Assembly: GCF_003601925.1 (NCBI RefSeq)
Contig: NZ_QZWH01000008.1
Location: 24,384-88,383 of the forward strand
Origin: Buttiauxella izardii
GTDB taxonomy: Bacteria; Pseudomonadota; Gammaproteobacteria; Enterobacterales; Enterobacteriaceae
DNA length: 64,000 nucleotides
Direction: 5' to 3'
Under the pieces are notes generated by a model, which worked only from the letters and a program-made list of their open reading frames with translations, was not told the origin of the DNA and did no database searches. The translations under genes were made by a program, and so were the position numbers. Below are positions 48,344 to 59,618 of the stretch, piece after piece (the stretch's first letter is position 1; each line of letters starts with the position of its first letter).

Positions 48344-48793
48344 TTACAAATCCTGGAGTAAATTCTTCCATGATCCGACCCAAATCTCAGCCGGATCTTC
48401 AGGAATGTCGTGATCAAGGATGTTCACTTTCAACAAAGAGCCGACTCTTTTAGCGCCACACTCTGTCAAAAGGGTGTCAATTTTCTCTATAGCACCGCAA
48501 AAAGTGTCGTATTCGCGGCTACCAATTCCGATTGCACCATAATGAAGAGCACTCAGATCCGGGCGCTGTTCATTTATAGCGTCAAACAAAGGTTGCAGAT
48601 TGTCAGGAAGATCCCCTGCACCATGTGTAGAAGAGACAATCAGCCAAATTCCACTGGTCTGGAGATCTTCTAACAGAGGTCCATGCAGTGTCTGGGTAGA
48701 AAAACCCGCTTCATCCAGCTTCTCAGCCAAATGTTCAGCGACATATTCGGCGCTGCCCAGAGTACTGCCGCTAATCAGAGTAATGTCTGTCAT
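48344..48793 (-). CDS. mioC: Flavodoxin-like protein MioC
   Basis: FMN-binding flavodoxin-domain protein of 149 aa (E. coli 147). The FMN-phosphate loop is SGSTLGSAEYVAE (about residues 7-19), with SSTHGAGDLPDNL and GIGSREYDTFCGAI as the ring-binding loops. In E. coli it supports biotin synthase activity in vitro. Transcription from its promoter runs into oriC. ATG 48791-48793 has AGGTGG before it; the upstream extension is rejected. A DnaA box sits in the promoter. Confidence 0.95.
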   Translation of the reverse strand: MTDITLISGSTLGSAEYVAEHLAEKLDEAGFSTQTLHGPLLEDLQTSGIWLIVSSTHGAGDLPDNLQPLFDAINEQRPDLSALHYGAIGIGSREYDTFCGAIEKIDTLLTECGAKRVGSLLKVNILDHDIPEDPAEIWVGSWKNLLQDL

Positions 48794-48852
48794 TGCTGCC
48801 CACCTTTTCGAAACGATGGGCATTGTACGCTGTGTAAGGCCTGCGATCTACC

Positions 48853-48861
48853 TGTGGATAA
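48853..48861 (-). promoter_or_regulatory. DnaA box in the mioC promoter
   Basis: TGTGGATAA (TTATCCACA on the minus strand), a perfect box about 60 bp before the mioC start, where DnaA represses mioC in E. coli. Confidence 0.85.
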
Positions 48862-48882
48862 TATGGGTATTAAAAATAGCGG

Positions 48883-49341
48883 CTATGGCTTGATGGTGCG
48901 CATGATCGGGTTCTGGAGGGAGATCAGTGTCTCGGTGGACTGAATTTCATCAATTGTTTGGATCTTGTTGATAAGTACCTGCTGCAGCGCATCGATAGAT
49001 CGACACATCACCTTTATAAAGATGCTGTAGTGGCCGGTGGTGTAATACGCCTCGGTCACTTCTTCCAGGCTTTCGAGTTTTGCCAGCGCAGAAGGGTAGT
49101 CCTTTGCACTCTTTAATATGATGCCGATAAAACAGCAGACGTCGTATCCCAACTGCTTGGGACTGATATCGATGCGTGCGCCGGTAATAATCCCCGCCTG
49201 TTTCATCTTCTCTACGCGTACGTGAATAGTGCCTGGACTAACACCGAATTGTTTAGCCAGTTCTGCGTAAGCGGTACGGGCATTTGCCATTAAAGCGTCA
49301 AGGATGCCGCGATCGAGATTGTCGATCTGATAATTATCCAT
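48883..49341 (-). CDS. asnC: Lrp/AsnC-family regulator AsnC
   Basis: Asparagine-responsive activator of asnA and autorepressor. The 152 aa from ATG 49339-49341 equal E. coli. The N-terminal helix-turn-helix is AELAKQFGVSPGTIHVRVEK (about 26-45), followed by the ligand-binding RAM domain (about 65-150). It diverges from asnA across about 155 bp, where its binding sites should lie. Transcription reads toward mioC and oriC. Confidence 0.97.
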   Translation of the reverse strand: MDNYQIDNLDRGILDALMANARTAYAELAKQFGVSPGTIHVRVEKMKQAGIITGARIDISPKQLGYDVCCFIGIILKSAKDYPSALAKLESLEEVTEAYYTTGHYSIFIKVMCRSIDALQQVLINKIQTIDEIQSTETLISLQNPIMRTIKP

Positions 49342-49497
49342 CACTTTTTCCTATGATTAGTATCGATTGTTCATCTTTTATAGCCTTAAATTCGTCGATT
49401 AAAAACAGTAAAGGCTTTTTTATTGTTGATTATTGAATGTTGTGCCTTGTTTGTTGCTTAATCAGTGGCAGTAAAACAACACAATAAAGAGAAAACC

Positions 49498-50490
49498 ATG
49501 AAAACTGCCTACATCGCTAAACAACGCCAGATTAGTTTTGTTAAGTCCCATTTCTCACGTCAACTGGAAGAAAAGTTGGGTCTGATGGAAGTCCAGGCTC
49601 CGATTCTGAGTCGCGTGGGTGATGGTACTCAGGACAATCTGTCTGGTTGCGAAAAGGCGGTGCAGGTTAAGGTGAAAACCTTGCCTGAAGCGCAGTTTGA
49701 AGTGGTGCATTCGCTGGCCAAATGGAAAAGAAAAACACTCGGCCAGCACGACTTCAGCGCGGGCGAAGGGCTTTACACGCACATGAAAGCCCTGCGCCCC
49801 GATGAAGACCGTTTGACCCCGATCCACTCTGTGTATGTTGATCAGTGGGATTGGGAACGCGTAATGGGTGACGGAGAGCGCCATCTTGGTACGCTCAAGC
49901 AAACTGTAGAAAGCATCTGGGCGGCAATGAAAGCCACGGAAGCCGCAGTGAGCGAGCAGTACGGTTTGACGCCTTTCCTGCCTGAACAAATTCACTTCGT
50001 TCATAGCGAAGAACTGCAAGCGCGCTTCCCTAAGTTGGATGCAAAAGGCCGTGAGCGTGCCATTGCTAAAGAACTGGGCGCGGTATTCCTGATGGGCATC
50101 GGCGGTAAGCTGGCTGATGGCAAACGTCACGATGTTCGTGCGCCAGATTATGATGACTGGTCAACGACCAGCCAGGGTGATTTTAAAGGTCTGAACGGCG
50201 ACATTATGGTGTGGAACCCTATTCTGGAAGATGCCTTCGAGCTTTCTTCAATGGGGATCCGCGTGGATGCCGAAGCGCTGCAACGCCAACTGGCGACGAC
50301 CGGTGATGAAGATCGTCTGCAACTTGAATGGCACCAGTCACTGCTGAAAGGTGAAATGCCGCAAACCATCGGCGGCGGCATTGGTCAGTCACGTTTAGTG
50401 ATGCTGATGCTGCAACTGCCACACATCGGTCAGGTTCAGTGTGGCGTATGGACTCCGGAAATCCACGCTAAAGTTGATTCCCTGCTGTAA
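49498..50490 (+). CDS. asnA: Aspartate-ammonia ligase (asparagine synthetase A)
   Basis: Makes asparagine from aspartate and ammonia using ATP; related to class II aminoacyl-tRNA synthetases. The 330 aa match E. coli. The family stretches [51 protein letters not shown] and GGGIGQSRL (ATP-binding motif 3) are present. ATG 49498 is used; the frame upstream is non-coding. Control by AsnC is inferred from the divergent layout. Confidence 0.97.
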   Translation: MKTAYIAKQRQISFVKSHFSRQLEEKLGLMEVQAPILSRVGDGTQDNLSGCEKAVQVKVKTLPEAQFEVVHSLAKWKRKTLGQHDFSAGEGLYTHMKALRPDEDRLTPIHSVYVDQWDWERVMGDGERHLGTLKQTVESIWAAMKATEAAVSEQYGLTPFLPEQIHFVHSEELQARFPKLDAKGRERAIAKELGAVFLMGIGGKLADGKRHDVRAPDYDDWSTTSQGDFKGLNGDIMVWNPILEDAFELSSMGIRVDAEALQRQLATTGDEDRLQLEWHQSLLKGEMPQTIGGGIGQSRLVMLMLQLPHIGQVQCGVWTPEIHAKVDSLL

Positions 50491-50493
50491 GAA

Positions 50494-51945
50494 TTAACGC
50501 CGCCAGCGACGCAGCAGGCGGCTTCGCATCCCGGTATCAAAGCGCCAGATATGATCGAAAATGCGCATAATGCCGGGTTTGCCATGCCCGGACATTGCGA
50601 CGGCATGGAAACGATGCAGGTGTTTGCGTTGGAGCTCTTTCACCTGTGTCACGACATCGTCCGGTAAACGTTGGGCAATAAAGTCAGAAATCACCACCGC
50701 ATCCGCATCAAACCATTCGCTGCCCTGCATTTTCTCCGCGATCGCACGGAAACAACTGGCGATATCCGTACCGCCGCGAAAGCGCTGGCTTAGAAAACGG
50801 ATCGCCTGTTCGATGCCATCAGGCCCACACACTTCATAGCGAACCACTTCGCTGGAAAACAGCATGATGAAACAGCGGCGGTTATCTGCCAGCGCCACGC
50901 GCATCAACGCAAGGCAAAAGGCTTTGGCGCACTGTTCATTGAAACCGCCCATCGAACCGGAAGTATCCACGCAAACAATAAACGGCCCGCGTGGCTGTTC
51001 ATCAAAATCCTGATGCACAACCGGGCGTTCGACCACTTTCTCGCGCCATGAATCGCCATGCAGGCGATAAGTCAGCAACTGCTTTTCCACCAGCCGACGG
51101 TAGAACTCAAATTCCAGCTCACTAATACCCAGCGTTGCCAGCTCCGGCGGCAGTAAACGCAGGATGTCATCGCTGCGCTGTAAACCATCAACCTGTTCAG
51201 GAACCGTTGCGGGTTCGCGCACCAGCATGCGCCAGGTTTCGGTAGGGGCATCTTTTCTGGGTACTGATTTGGCTTCTTTTGAACGCCCAAGTTGTTCCGC
51301 TATTTTCAGTAATTCAGGCTGACTGGCGAGGAAATCACCGTACTGCACGATGAGCTGATAATCACCGCGTTTAAGCGAACCGGCGCTCATGTCCCACAAC
51401 CGGCTGGCTGCGTTGTCGCTATCAACCAGAACCGGTTCAAGCTGGCCGCTTAATGCCAGGCGCTGCTGAACTTCCGCCAGTAGCTGGTCGCGTTCGTCTT
51501 CCAGCAATTGCTGGTTTAAGGATGTGGTTTGAACGACAAGGCTTAACCGCCAGCGTTGCAGGAATAGCGTTTGTTGCGCGGGTGTCAGACGAGGTGTTCC
51601 CGCCACCAGCTTTTGTGCTTGCTCAAAAAAGGGGGAATCGACACTTTTCAGTAACTGCAAAATTTCCGGCAGTTTTGTAGATAGCTGGCTGGTGGTGAGC
51701 AACTGGCTTTCCTGATAACACTGCACTTCCCGGGCTAGTTCTTGCGGAATGTTGGTGTCATGCAAGCGGGCTTTCAGCAATTCTCGCCAGCGGGGAATGT
51801 CCTGGGTGACCGCCTTTTTCATGCGCGGGAATTTTTCAAAGAATAGGGCCAACTGCGGAGCTGCCAACAGCGCGACAATCACTCCTTCTATTAATTCACC
51901 CTCGCTAATCGCGAGGATGACATCAAGAGCTTCAACGCTGAGCAT
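50494..51945 (-). CDS. viaA: VWA-domain protein ViaA
   Basis: Partner and stimulator of the RavA ATPase; 483 aa as in E. coli. A helical N-terminal region (about 1-300) is followed by a von Willebrand A domain with the metal-ion-dependent adhesion site DTSGSMGG (about 329-336). The RavA-ViaA pair is linked to respiratory Fe-S proteins and aminoglycoside sensitivity in E. coli. Its ATG overlaps the ravA stop (TAATG). It is convergent with asnA, stops 3 bp apart. Confidence 0.96.
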   Translation of the reverse strand: MLSVEALDVILAISEGELIEGVIVALLAAPQLALFFEKFPRMKKAVTQDIPRWRELLKARLHDTNIPQELAREVQCYQESQLLTTSQLSTKLPEILQLLKSVDSPFFEQAQKLVAGTPRLTPAQQTLFLQRWRLSLVVQTTSLNQQLLEDERDQLLAEVQQRLALSGQLEPVLVDSDNAASRLWDMSAGSLKRGDYQLIVQYGDFLASQPELLKIAEQLGRSKEAKSVPRKDAPTETWRMLVREPATVPEQVDGLQRSDDILRLLPPELATLGISELEFEFYRRLVEKQLLTYRLHGDSWREKVVERPVVHQDFDEQPRGPFIVCVDTSGSMGGFNEQCAKAFCLALMRVALADNRRCFIMLFSSEVVRYEVCGPDGIEQAIRFLSQRFRGGTDIASCFRAIAEKMQGSEWFDADAVVISDFIAQRLPDDVVTQVKELQRKHLHRFHAVAMSGHGKPGIMRIFDHIWRFDTGMRSRLLRRWRR

Positions 51946-53438
51946 TAATGTCGCGCCTGTTTAATCTGTTCGGCCACATCTTGCAGACTGGCTTCAATTT
52001 TCCCGAGCCATTCGTTGTGGATAAACAGGCATTTTTGCTGATCGTTAAACCGTTCATGTTGCTGGTGGAGAGTCTCTTCAAGAGCGTCAAATTGCTGTTT
52101 GATCTCCGCTGGCATCCCTTCCTGCTGTTTGCCCGGCATCATCAGGCGTGTGCCTTGCAAACTGATATCGCGCAAAACCAGATGCTGGCTGCTATCGACT
52201 TCCATATTCAGAACCTGAGCAAAACCAATACCGTTGAGTTTGCCGCGTAACTCTCCTCCTTTTATAAGCCACTGCGCGCAGGCTTCACGAGGAATGGATA
52301 CGTGGAGAACTTCGATATCATGCAGTTTTAGCGGCTGCTGGAGCAGCAATGTCAGCGTTTCACCCGTCAGATAATCCGGCAGTTGGTACTGAGGACGACG
52401 AGTAAACATGCCGCCCTGTTTGGTGACTGTGATCGCTTCACGGTCGCTATGTTGCTGCTGTAACTGGATACGGCGCTGCAGAATAGCTGCCAATTTACTG
52501 AGCATCGCATGTTGTTGCCAGGCGTGCCCGGTCATCAATATTTCGAGCTGTTGTTGCATCAAATTCATCGCTGCAGTGTCGTGCCACAGGCAATCTTTCA
52601 GCAGGATCAAATCAATCGGCGCGACGGCATTTCGGCCACTAAAGAAGGCGCTGGCTTGCAGCAATCTAATAGCTTTCTTCCAGCGGCGATCGGAGACATA
52701 AGGCGCACCCGACGCATCCTCTAACTGCTGGCGCAAAGTGAAGATCAGCTCAAAAACGTTATCTGGCAGTGAAACAGTGCCGATATCTTTCTGCCACTGG
52801 AAATACTCGTCGTCAGAAACCTGAAGATTTTCCGGCACCGGATTGTCGTTTTCATCATGCTGGCTGGTGAGCATCGAGCGGAAATTGCCTTTGTCCTGCA
52901 CTTTGTCGAGCCACAGGCGAATCAGCATTCGGTCATACAACGCTTCCAGGCTGCTGTCCGCTTCGGGGAGTTCGTTGGACGCCGCCACCAGCAAACGCAT
53001 CGGGATTTTCTCTTCGCTGGCGCCATTACGGAAACGACGTTCATTTATTGCCGTCAGCAAGGTATTCAGAATCGCCGGGCCTGCTTTCCAGATTTCATCG
53101 AGAAACACGATTTCGGCTTCAGGCAGATAGCCCGCAGTCAGGCGCTCGTAACGGCCTTCATCTTTTAATGCCTGAATGGATAAAGGGCCAAACACCTCTT
53201 CCGGCGTGGAAAAGCGTGTCATCAGGTATTCAAAGGCGCGGGCGTGCTGGAAGGCAAATTTCAAACGGCGGGCAATCAAACTTTTGGCGATACCCGGCGG
53301 GCCGAGCAGGAAAACACTCTCGCCACTTAACGCCGCCAGCAGGCAAAGGCGCACCGCGTGTTGGCGTTCAAACAATCCTTTTTCCAGTGCCTGGCTAAGT
53401 CGTGAAATTCTTTCAGCCAATAAATGTGATTGAGCCAT
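51945..53438 (-). CDS. ravA: MoxR-family AAA+ ATPase RavA
   Basis: Hexameric AAA+ ATPase that works with ViaA and binds the inducible lysine decarboxylase in E. coli. 497 aa (E. coli 498). Walker A GPPGIAKS (about 47-54), Walker [12 protein letters not shown], sensor 1 [10 protein letters not shown], and the family [14 protein letters not shown] are seen; the C-terminal third (about 330-440) forms the triple-helix and LARA region. I chose ATG 53436-53438 ([11 protein letters not shown]) by homology; ATG 53447 is possible. Frames extending to 53684 would overlap the kup start and are rejected. Confidence 0.94.
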   Translation of the reverse strand: MAQSHLLAERISRLSQALEKGLFERQHAVRLCLLAALSGESVFLLGPPGIAKSLIARRLKFAFQHARAFEYLMTRFSTPEEVFGPLSIQALKDEGRYERLTAGYLPEAEIVFLDEIWKAGPAILNTLLTAINERRFRNGASEEKIPMRLLVAASNELPEADSSLEALYDRMLIRLWLDKVQDKGNFRSMLTSQHDENDNPVPENLQVSDDEYFQWQKDIGTVSLPDNVFELIFTLRQQLEDASGAPYVSDRRWKKAIRLLQASAFFSGRNAVAPIDLILLKDCLWHDTAAMNLMQQQLEILMTGHAWQQHAMLSKLAAILQRRIQLQQQHSDREAITVTKQGGMFTRRPQYQLPDYLTGETLTLLLQQPLKLHDIEVLHVSIPREACAQWLIKGGELRGKLNGIGFAQVLNMEVDSSQHLVLRDISLQGTRLMMPGKQQEGMPAEIKQQFDALEETLHQQHERFNDQQKCLFIHNEWLGKIEASLQDVAEQIKQARH

Positions 53439-53663
53439 AATTAGCATTGCATCCTTACGCGGTGACCACAGTTCAGAAAAACGAGTATATCGTTCATCTA
53501 TATTATCGTTAATGGATTGATGGGCGGCTCTTTTTTCCCTGACATAAGTTAAGCCTGTTGTATTTAGGGATACGATTTCCTTGATTATCGTGCATACTGT
53601 GCGCCTTTTTGTGGGCCAAGGGACTAAGCACACGCTTTCGGGATTCCAACAAAAGATTAGTCT

Positions 53664-55532
53664 ATGAGCGCTGATAATAAACAATCATTGCCTGCGATAA
53701 CGCTGGCTGCAATTGGGGTGGTATACGGTGATATCGGTACTAGCCCGCTTTATACCCTTCGTGAATGTCTGTCTGGTCAATTCGGGTTTGGCGTAGAACG
53801 CGACGCCGTATTTGGCTTTTTGTCTCTGATTTTCTGGCTTCTGATTCTGGTCGTCTCAGTTAAATATCTGACCTTTGTGATGCGTGCAGATAACGCCGGT
53901 GAAGGCGGTATTTTGACGCTGATGTCTTTGGCTGGGCGTAATACGTCGGCCAGAATGACCTCCGTGCTGGTGATCATGGGATTGATCGGCGGCAGCTTCT
54001 TCTATGGGGAGGTGGTCATCACGCCGGCAATATCGGTGATGTCGGCCATCGAAGGGCTGGAGATAGCCGCGCCGCAGCTCGACGCTTACATCGTCCCGCT
54101 GTCGATAATTGTGCTGACACTGCTGTTTATGATTCAGAAACACGGTACTGGCATGGTGGGCAAGCTGTTTGCTCCGGTCATGATGCTGTGGTTCCTGGTG
54201 CTGGCGGTATTAGGCGCGCGCAGTATTATCGATAACCCTGAAGTGCTTCATGCGCTGAACCCGGCGTGGGCGGTGCACTTCTTCCTCGAATACAAAACGG
54301 TTTCATTCTTCGCACTTGGCGCGGTCGTTCTTTCTATTACCGGTGTTGAAGCGCTGTATGCCGATATGGGCCACTTCGGTAAGTTGCCGATTCGTATCGC
54401 ATGGTTTTCCGTGGTGCTGCCGTCTCTGGTGCTGAACTATTTCGGCCAGGGCGCGCTGCTGCTCAAATCTCCGGAAGCGATTAAGAACCCGTTCTTCTTG
54501 CTTGCTCCTGACTGGGCGCTAATCCCGCTGATGATTCTGGCAACACTTGCCACGGTTATCGCTTCTCAGGCGGTGATTTCCGGCGTGTTCTCGTTGACTC
54601 GCCAGGCGGTGCGTCTGGGTTACTTGTCGCCAATGCGCATCATCCACACCTCGGAAATGGAATCCGGGCAGATATATGTTCCAGCGATTAACTGGCTCCT
54701 CTATATCTCTGTGGTGATCGTGATTGTGAGCTTCGAGCACTCCAGCAATCTGGCGGCTGCGTACGGTATTGCCGTAACCGGTACGATGGTTTTGACCTCT
54801 ATTCTTTGTTGTACCGTTGCCACCAAAAACTGGCACTGGAACAAAGTGGCGGTGCTGCTGATGGGCTTTGCCTTCTTGTGCATCGACATTCCGCTGTTCT
54901 CGGCAAACGTGGTAAAAATCTTCTCCGGCGGTTGGTTGCCGCTTTGCCTGGCGCTGGTGATGTTTATCATTATGACGACCTGGAAAAGCGAGCGTTTCCG
55001 CCTGCTGCGTCGTATGCATGAGCATGGAAATTCACTGGAAGCGATGATTGCCTCACTGGAAAAATCGCCGCCGGTACGAGTTCCAGGCACTGCGGTTTAT
55101 ATGTCCCGTGCGCTGAACGTGATTCCTTTTGCGATGCTGCATAACCTCAAGCACAACAAAGTGCTGCATGAGCGCGTGGTTTTGCTGACGCTGCGAACCG
55201 AAGATGCACCGTATGTTCATAATGTGCGTCGTGTTTCTATCGAGCAGCTTTCGCCGACATTCTGGCGCGTGGTGGCAAGCTACGGCTGGCGCGAAACGCC
55301 AAACGTGGAAGAAGTGTTCCACCGCTGCGGGCTTGAAGGGCTAAGTTGCCGGATGATGGAGACATCGTTCTTTATGTCCCATGAATCGCTGATCATCGGC
55401 AAACGGCCATGGTATTTGCGCCTGCGAGGCAAGCTGTTCCTCGCACTGCAACGCAACGCCCTGCGAGCGCCTGACCAGTTCGAGATCCCGCCAAACCGGG
55501 TTATCGAGTTAGGCACCCAGGTCGAGATTTAA
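53664..55532 (+). CDS. kup: Low-affinity potassium transporter Kup
   Basis: Potassium:proton symporter (also TrkD), 622 aa as in E. coli, with 12 membrane segments and a cytosolic C-terminal domain (about 450-622). The KUP signature [17 protein letters not shown] is at residues 17-33, and [10 protein letters not shown] and [16 protein letters not shown] follow. It diverges from ravA across about 225 bp and is followed by a terminator. Confidence 0.97.
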   Translation: MSADNKQSLPAITLAAIGVVYGDIGTSPLYTLRECLSGQFGFGVERDAVFGFLSLIFWLLILVVSVKYLTFVMRADNAGEGGILTLMSLAGRNTSARMTSVLVIMGLIGGSFFYGEVVITPAISVMSAIEGLEIAAPQLDAYIVPLSIIVLTLLFMIQKHGTGMVGKLFAPVMMLWFLVLAVLGARSIIDNPEVLHALNPAWAVHFFLEYKTVSFFALGAVVLSITGVEALYADMGHFGKLPIRIAWFSVVLPSLVLNYFGQGALLLKSPEAIKNPFFLLAPDWALIPLMILATLATVIASQAVISGVFSLTRQAVRLGYLSPMRIIHTSEMESGQIYVPAINWLLYISVVIVIVSFEHSSNLAAAYGIAVTGTMVLTSILCCTVATKNWHWNKVAVLLMGFAFLCIDIPLFSANVVKIFSGGWLPLCLALVMFIIMTTWKSERFRLLRRMHEHGNSLEAMIASLEKSPPVRVPGTAVYMSRALNVIPFAMLHNLKHNKVLHERVVLLTLRTEDAPYVHNVRRVSIEQLSPTFWRVVASYGWRETPNVEEVFHRCGLEGLSCRMMETSFFMSHESLIIGKRPWYLRLRGKLFLALQRNALRAPDQFEIPPNRVIELGTQVEI

Positions 55533-55537
55533 CACCC

Positions 55538-55568
55538 ACGCCTCTTCAATCGAAGGGGCGTTTTTTTT
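55538..55568 (+). terminator. Terminator after kup
   Basis: ACGCCTCTTC, AATC loop, GAAGGGGCGT (one mismatched/wobble pair), then eight T. Confidence 0.88.
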
Positions 55569-55618
55569 GCCTCTTTGATTGTGCGCGCTCTCATTTCTCT
55601 CCTTTTGAAACAGAACAG

Positions 55619-55630
55619 CGAAACGTTTCG
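55619..55630. promoter_or_regulatory. Upstream RbsR operator (O1)
   Basis: CGAAACGTTTCG, a perfect 12-bp palindrome (16-bp context AGCGAAACGTTTCGAT), matching the RbsR consensus core. Its centre is exactly 80 bp before that of the second operator. Confidence 0.8.
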
Positions 55631-55642
55631 ATGCCGATCACA
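55627..55642. promoter_or_regulatory. CRP-like site in the rbs promoter
   Basis: On the minus strand TGTGATCGGCATCGAA: one perfect half-site (TGTGA) and a partial one (TCGAA) at correct spacing. It overlaps the edge of the upstream RbsR operator and lies about 30 bp before a plausible -35 at 55660. Confidence 0.55.
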
Positions 55643-55659
55643 TTTCTGTCACTCGCTGG

Positions 55660-55689
55660 TTGTTTTAACACCAAGAGTTTTCCTACACT
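55660..55689 (+). promoter_or_regulatory. rbs operon promoter (probable)
   Basis: -35-like TTGTTT and -10-like TACACT separated by 18 bp; weak as expected for a CRP-dependent promoter. The transcription start would fall within the downstream RbsR operator. Confidence 0.55.
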
Positions 55690-55696
55690 TCATCTC

Positions 55697-55712
55697 AGCG
55701 AAACGTTTCGCT
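55697..55712. promoter_or_regulatory. Main RbsR operator (O2)
   Basis: AGCGAAACGTTTCGCT, a perfect 16-bp palindrome covering the expected transcription start of rbsD, identical in core to the E. coli rbs operator. Confidence 0.9.
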
Positions 55713-55726
55713 AGTGGAGTAAGAAA

Positions 55727-56146
55727 ATGAAGAAAGGCACCGTTCTCAACGCAGATATCTCGTCCGTTATTTCCCGTCTTGGCCACACCGACACGCTGGT
55801 GATTGCCGATGCCGGGTTGCCGATTCCGCGCAACACACCGCGTATTGATTTGGCACTGACTCACGGCGTACCGGGTTTTATGCAGGTCGTTGAAGTCGTA
55901 ACGCAAGAGATGCAGGTTGAAGCGGCGTACTTAGCTTCGGAAATTAAACAACATAATCCCCAACTCCACGAAACGTTGCTTAGCCACATCGAGCAACTGC
56001 AACAACACCAGGGAAACACCATTTCTATTCGTTACATCAGTCATGAGCAGTTCAAGCAGCACACCGCTGATAGCCAGGCGGTTATTCGCAGCGGGGAGTG
56101 TTCCCCGTATGCGAATATCATTCTCTGTGCTGGCGTAACTTTCTGA
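55727..56146 (+). CDS. rbsD: D-ribose pyranase RbsD
   Basis: Catalyses interconversion of beta-pyran and beta-furan forms of ribose so that RbsK can use it. The 139 aa equal E. coli; conserved [28 protein letters not shown] and the C-terminal [17 protein letters not shown] with active-site residues are present. GGAG lies before the ATG. First gene of rbsDACBKR. Confidence 0.97.
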   Translation: MKKGTVLNADISSVISRLGHTDTLVIADAGLPIPRNTPRIDLALTHGVPGFMQVVEVVTQEMQVEAAYLASEIKQHNPQLHETLLSHIEQLQQHQGNTISIRYISHEQFKQHTADSQAVIRSGECSPYANIILCAGVTF

Positions 56147-56153
56147 GGCTGGC

Positions 56154-57668
56154 ATGGAACCGTTACTGCAACTAAAAGGGATCGATAAATCGTTCCCTGG
56201 CGTAAAAGCCCTGTCAGGTGCGGCGCTGAATGTTTACTCGGGGCGCGTGATGGCGCTGGTGGGTGAAAACGGCGCTGGCAAATCCACCATGATGAAAGTG
56301 CTGACCGGCATTTATCAGCGTGATGCGGGTTCACTGTTATGGCTTGGCAAAGAAACCACTTTTACTGGCCCGAAATCCTCACAGGAAGCGGGCATCGGGA
56401 TTATTCACCAGGAACTCAACCTGATTCCGCAGCTTAGCATTGCGGAAAATATCTTCCTTGGCCGTGAGTTTGTTGGCCGTTTCGGCAAGATTGACTGGAC
56501 GAAAATGTACGCCGAAGCAGACAAACTGCTGGCGAAACTGAACTTGCGCTTTACCAGCCAGAAGCTGGTGGGCGATTTGTCGATTGGCGATCAGCAGATG
56601 GTCGAAATCGCTAAGGTTTTAAGCTTTGAGTCCCGAGTCATCGTCATGGACGAACCGACCGATGCGCTAACCGACACCGAAACCGATTCTCTGTTCCGCG
56701 TGATCCGCGAGCTGAAAGCTCAGGGGCGCGGCATCGTTTATATCTCGCACCGCATGAAAGAGATCTTCGAGATTTGCGATGACGTGACCGTGTTCCGCGA
56801 CGGGCAGTTTATTGCCGAACGTGAAGTGGCGACGCTGACCGAAGATACGCTTATCGAAATGATGGTCGGGCGCAAACTCGAAGACCAATATCCGCGTCTG
56901 GATAAACAACCTGGCGACACACTTCTGCGCGTCGACAACCTTTCCGGCCCTGGCGTCCACGACGTGAGCTTCACTCTGCGTAAAGGTGAAATTCTGGGCG
57001 TTGCGGGTTTGATGGGCGCGGGTCGTACCGAATTAATGAAAGTGCTGTACGGCGCACTGCCGCGCACAGGCGGATATGTGGCGCTGGAAGGCCGCGAAGT
57101 GGTGACGCGTTCCCCACAAGACGGCCTGGCAAATGGCATCGTTTATATCTCAGAAGACCGCAAGCGCGACGGGCTGGTGCTCGGCATGTCGGTTAAAGAA
57201 AACATGTCGTTGACCGCGCTGCGCTATTTCAGCCACAACGTGGGCAGCCTGAGACACAAAGATGAACAGCAGGCGGTGCAGGATTTTATCCGCTTATTCA
57301 ACGTGAAAACTCCGTCGATGGAACAGCCGATTGGCCTGCTTTCCGGTGGTAATCAGCAAAAAGTGGCGATTGCCCGTGGCCTGATGACGCGCCCGAAAGT
57401 GTTGATCCTCGATGAGCCAACACGCGGTGTTGACGTTGGAGCGAAAAAAGAAATTTACCAGTTAATTAACCAGTTCAAAGCTGATGGGTTGAGCATCATT
57501 CTTGTTTCGTCAGAAATGCCAGAAGTGCTCGGCATGAGCGACCGGATTATGGTGATGCATGAAGGGCATCTTGGCGGGGAATTTACCCGTGAAGAGGCCA
57601 CCCAGGAAATATTGATGGCGGCGGCCGTCGGCAAGCTAAATCGCGTGAATCAGGAGTCTGTAAAATGA
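56154..57668 (+). CDS. rbsA: Ribose ABC transporter ATP-binding protein RbsA
   Basis: Double-cassette ATPase of the CUT2 ribose importer; 504 aa (E. coli 501). The first cassette has Walker [10 protein letters not shown] (about 37-45) and signature [11 protein letters not shown]; the second has GLMGAGRTE in place of a Walker [15 protein letters not shown] and [16 protein letters not shown]. The degenerate second site is normal for the family. It lies 7 bp after rbsD and overlaps rbsC by 4 bp. Confidence 0.97.
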   Translation: MEPLLQLKGIDKSFPGVKALSGAALNVYSGRVMALVGENGAGKSTMMKVLTGIYQRDAGSLLWLGKETTFTGPKSSQEAGIGIIHQELNLIPQLSIAENIFLGREFVGRFGKIDWTKMYAEADKLLAKLNLRFTSQKLVGDLSIGDQQMVEIAKVLSFESRVIVMDEPTDALTDTETDSLFRVIRELKAQGRGIVYISHRMKEIFEICDDVTVFRDGQFIAEREVATLTEDTLIEMMVGRKLEDQYPRLDKQPGDTLLRVDNLSGPGVHDVSFTLRKGEILGVAGLMGAGRTELMKVLYGALPRTGGYVALEGREVVTRSPQDGLANGIVYISEDRKRDGLVLGMSVKENMSLTALRYFSHNVGSLRHKDEQQAVQDFIRLFNVKTPSMEQPIGLLSGGNQQKVAIARGLMTRPKVLILDEPTRGVDVGAKKEIYQLINQFKADGLSIILVSSEMPEVLGMSDRIMVMHEGHLGGEFTREEATQEILMAAAVGKLNRVNQESVK

Positions 57669-58630
57669 GTACCCAGTCTATTCCGACCCGTCGCTGGTTC
57701 ACCAAAGCGTGGCTGTTAGAACAAAAATCACTGATCGCACTGCTGGTGCTGATTGCGATTGTCTCGAGCCTTAGCCCGAACTTTTTCACCGTCAATAACC
57801 TGTTCAATATCCTGCAACAAACCTCCGTGAACGCCATCATGGCGGTTGGGATGACGCTGGTCATTCTGACTTCCGGGATCGACCTGTCCGTCGGTTCTTT
57901 GCTGGCGCTGACCGGAGCGGTAGCCGCGTCGATTGTTGGCTTAGAAGTGAATGCGCTGGTGGCGGTTGCCGGGGCGCTGGCTTTAGGTGCGGCAATCGGC
58001 GCGGTGACTGGCGTGATTGTCGCAAAAGGGCGAGTGCAGGCGTTTATCGCAACACTGGTGATGATGCTTTTACTGCGCGGCGTGACAATGGTTTACACCA
58101 ACGGCAGCCCGGTCAACACTGGTTTCTCTGACAACGCTGATGTGTTCGGCTGGTTTGGTATTGGCCGCCCGTTGGGGATTCCTACTCCGGTGTGGATTAT
58201 GGGTGTGGTCTTCCTGGCCGCGTGGTACATGCTGCACCACACACGCCTGGGCCGTTATATCTATGCGCTGGGCGGTAACGAAGCGGCAACGCGTTTGTCC
58301 GGTATCAGCGTTAACAAAGTCAAAATTATTGTTTACTCACTTTGCGGTCTGCTGGCGTCATTGGCCGGGATCATCGAAGTGGCGCGTCTTTCCTCTGCAC
58401 AACCAACGGCGGGTACGGGCTATGAGCTGGATGCCATCGCTGCGGTGGTTTTGGGCGGAACAAGCCTGGCGGGCGGGAAAGGGCGAATTGTTGGGACGCT
58501 GATCGGTGCGCTGATCCTGGGCTTCCTTAACAACGGGCTGAATTTATTAGGTGTTTCTTCTTATTACCAGATGATCGTCAAAGCAGTGGTTATTTTACTG
58601 GCGGTGCTGGTGGACAACAAAAAGCAGTAA
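57665..58630 (+). CDS. rbsC: Ribose ABC transporter permease RbsC
   Basis: Membrane channel of the ribose importer; 321 aa as in E. coli with about eight to ten hydrophobic segments. Family stretches include [20 protein letters not shown] (about 60-79) and [15 protein letters not shown], and the C-terminal [14 protein letters not shown]. Its ATG overlaps the rbsA stop (ATGA), implying coupling. Confidence 0.97.
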   Translation: MSTQSIPTRRWFTKAWLLEQKSLIALLVLIAIVSSLSPNFFTVNNLFNILQQTSVNAIMAVGMTLVILTSGIDLSVGSLLALTGAVAASIVGLEVNALVAVAGALALGAAIGAVTGVIVAKGRVQAFIATLVMMLLLRGVTMVYTNGSPVNTGFSDNADVFGWFGIGRPLGIPTPVWIMGVVFLAAWYMLHHTRLGRYIYALGGNEAATRLSGISVNKVKIIVYSLCGLLASLAGIIEVARLSSAQPTAGTGYELDAIAAVVLGGTSLAGGKGRIVGTLIGALILGFLNNGLNLLGVSSYYQMIVKAVVILLAVLVDNKKQ

Positions 58631-58658
58631 CAATCATAACCCTACAGGACATCTGACT

Positions 58659-59546
58659 ATGAATATGAAAAAACTAGCTACCCTGGTTTCCGCTGTTGCA
58701 CTGAGCGCCACGGTCAGCGCTAACGCGATGGCGAAAGATACTATCGCGCTGGTTGTTTCCACATTGAATAACCCGTTCTTCGTTTCTCTGAAAGACGGCG
58801 CGCAGAAAGAAGCCGATAAACTGGGCTACAACCTGATTGTTCTGGACTCGCAAAACAATCCGGCGAAAGAGCTGGCAAACGTGCAGGATCTGACGGTTCG
58901 CGGCACCAAGCTGATGCTGATCAACCCGACCGATTCCGATGCGGTGGGTAATGCGGTGAAAATGGCGAACCAGGCTAAAATCCCTGTGATTACCCTCGAC
59001 CGTATGGCGAATCAGGGCACCGTAGTAAGCCACATTGCTTCGGATAACGTTGCTGGCGGCAAAATGGCCGGTGATTTCATCGCTAAGAAATTGGGTGAAG
59101 GCGCGAAAGTTATCGAACTGCAAGGTATTGCGGGTGCTTCTGCTGCCCGTGAACGTGGCGAAGGCTTCAAACAAGCAACGGCTGCGCACAAATTTACTGT
59201 GTTGGCGAGCCAGCCTGCTGACTTCGACCGTACTAAGGGCTTGAACGTGATGCAGAACTTGCTGACTGCGCATCCAGATGTGCAGGCGGTATTTGCTCAG
59301 AACGATGAAATGGCGCTGGGCGCGTTGCGTGCACTGCAAACCGCGGGTAAATCTGACGTACTGGTGGTGGGCTTCGATGGCACCGCTGACGGCGTGAAAG
59401 CTGTTGAAGGCGGCAAACTGGGTGCAACCGTTGCACAGATGGCTGACCAGATTGGTGTTATCGGCGTAGAAACCGCAGACAAAGTATTGAAAGGCGAGAA
59501 AGTCGACTCGAAGATCCCGGTTGAATTGAAGCTGATTACCAAATAA
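58659..59546 (+). CDS. rbsB: Periplasmic ribose-binding protein RbsB
   Basis: Ribose receptor for transport and Trg-mediated chemotaxis; 295 aa (E. coli 296). The signal peptide [20 protein letters not shown] continues to the ANAMA cleavage site (about residue 25), then [20 protein letters not shown]. Ligand-contact segments [38 protein letters not shown] and [10 protein letters not shown] are conserved. A GC-rich hairpin follows in the gap to rbsK, probably keeping rbsB mRNA in excess. Confidence 0.97.
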   Translation: MNMKKLATLVSAVALSATVSANAMAKDTIALVVSTLNNPFFVSLKDGAQKEADKLGYNLIVLDSQNNPAKELANVQDLTVRGTKLMLINPTDSDAVGNAVKMANQAKIPVITLDRMANQGTVVSHIASDNVAGGKMAGDFIAKKLGEGAKVIELQGIAGASAARERGEGFKQATAAHKFTVLASQPADFDRTKGLNVMQNLLTAHPDVQAVFAQNDEMALGALRALQTAGKSDVLVVGFDGTADGVKAVEGGKLGATVAQMADQIGVIGVETADKVLKGEKVDSKIPVELKLITK

Positions 59547-59570
59547 GACAACAATAGAAAAGCACGGCAC

Positions 59571-59599
59571 CGCGCCACTCCAGAACCTGGGGTGGCGCA
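59571..59599 (+). terminator. Hairpin between rbsB and rbsK
   Basis: GCGCCACTCC and GGGGTGGCGC arms (one mismatch) around a short loop, without a T-run: likely mRNA-stabilising or partially terminating. A 3'-derived small RNA (RbsZ) is known from the rbsB end in E. coli; whether one exists here cannot be told. Confidence 0.55.
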
Positions 59600-59618
59600 C
59601 TTAACTGGACGGATAAAA

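Noticed and set aside
53439..53684. N-terminal extension of RavA by 82 residues
   Set aside because: The extension would run through the divergent promoter region and overlap the kup start; homologues begin at the MA...HLLAERI segment.
58674..59600. 308-aa minus-strand frame opposite rbsB
   Set aside because: Covers a fully conserved rbsB in antisense; composition and lack of family resemblance mark it as a mirror frame.
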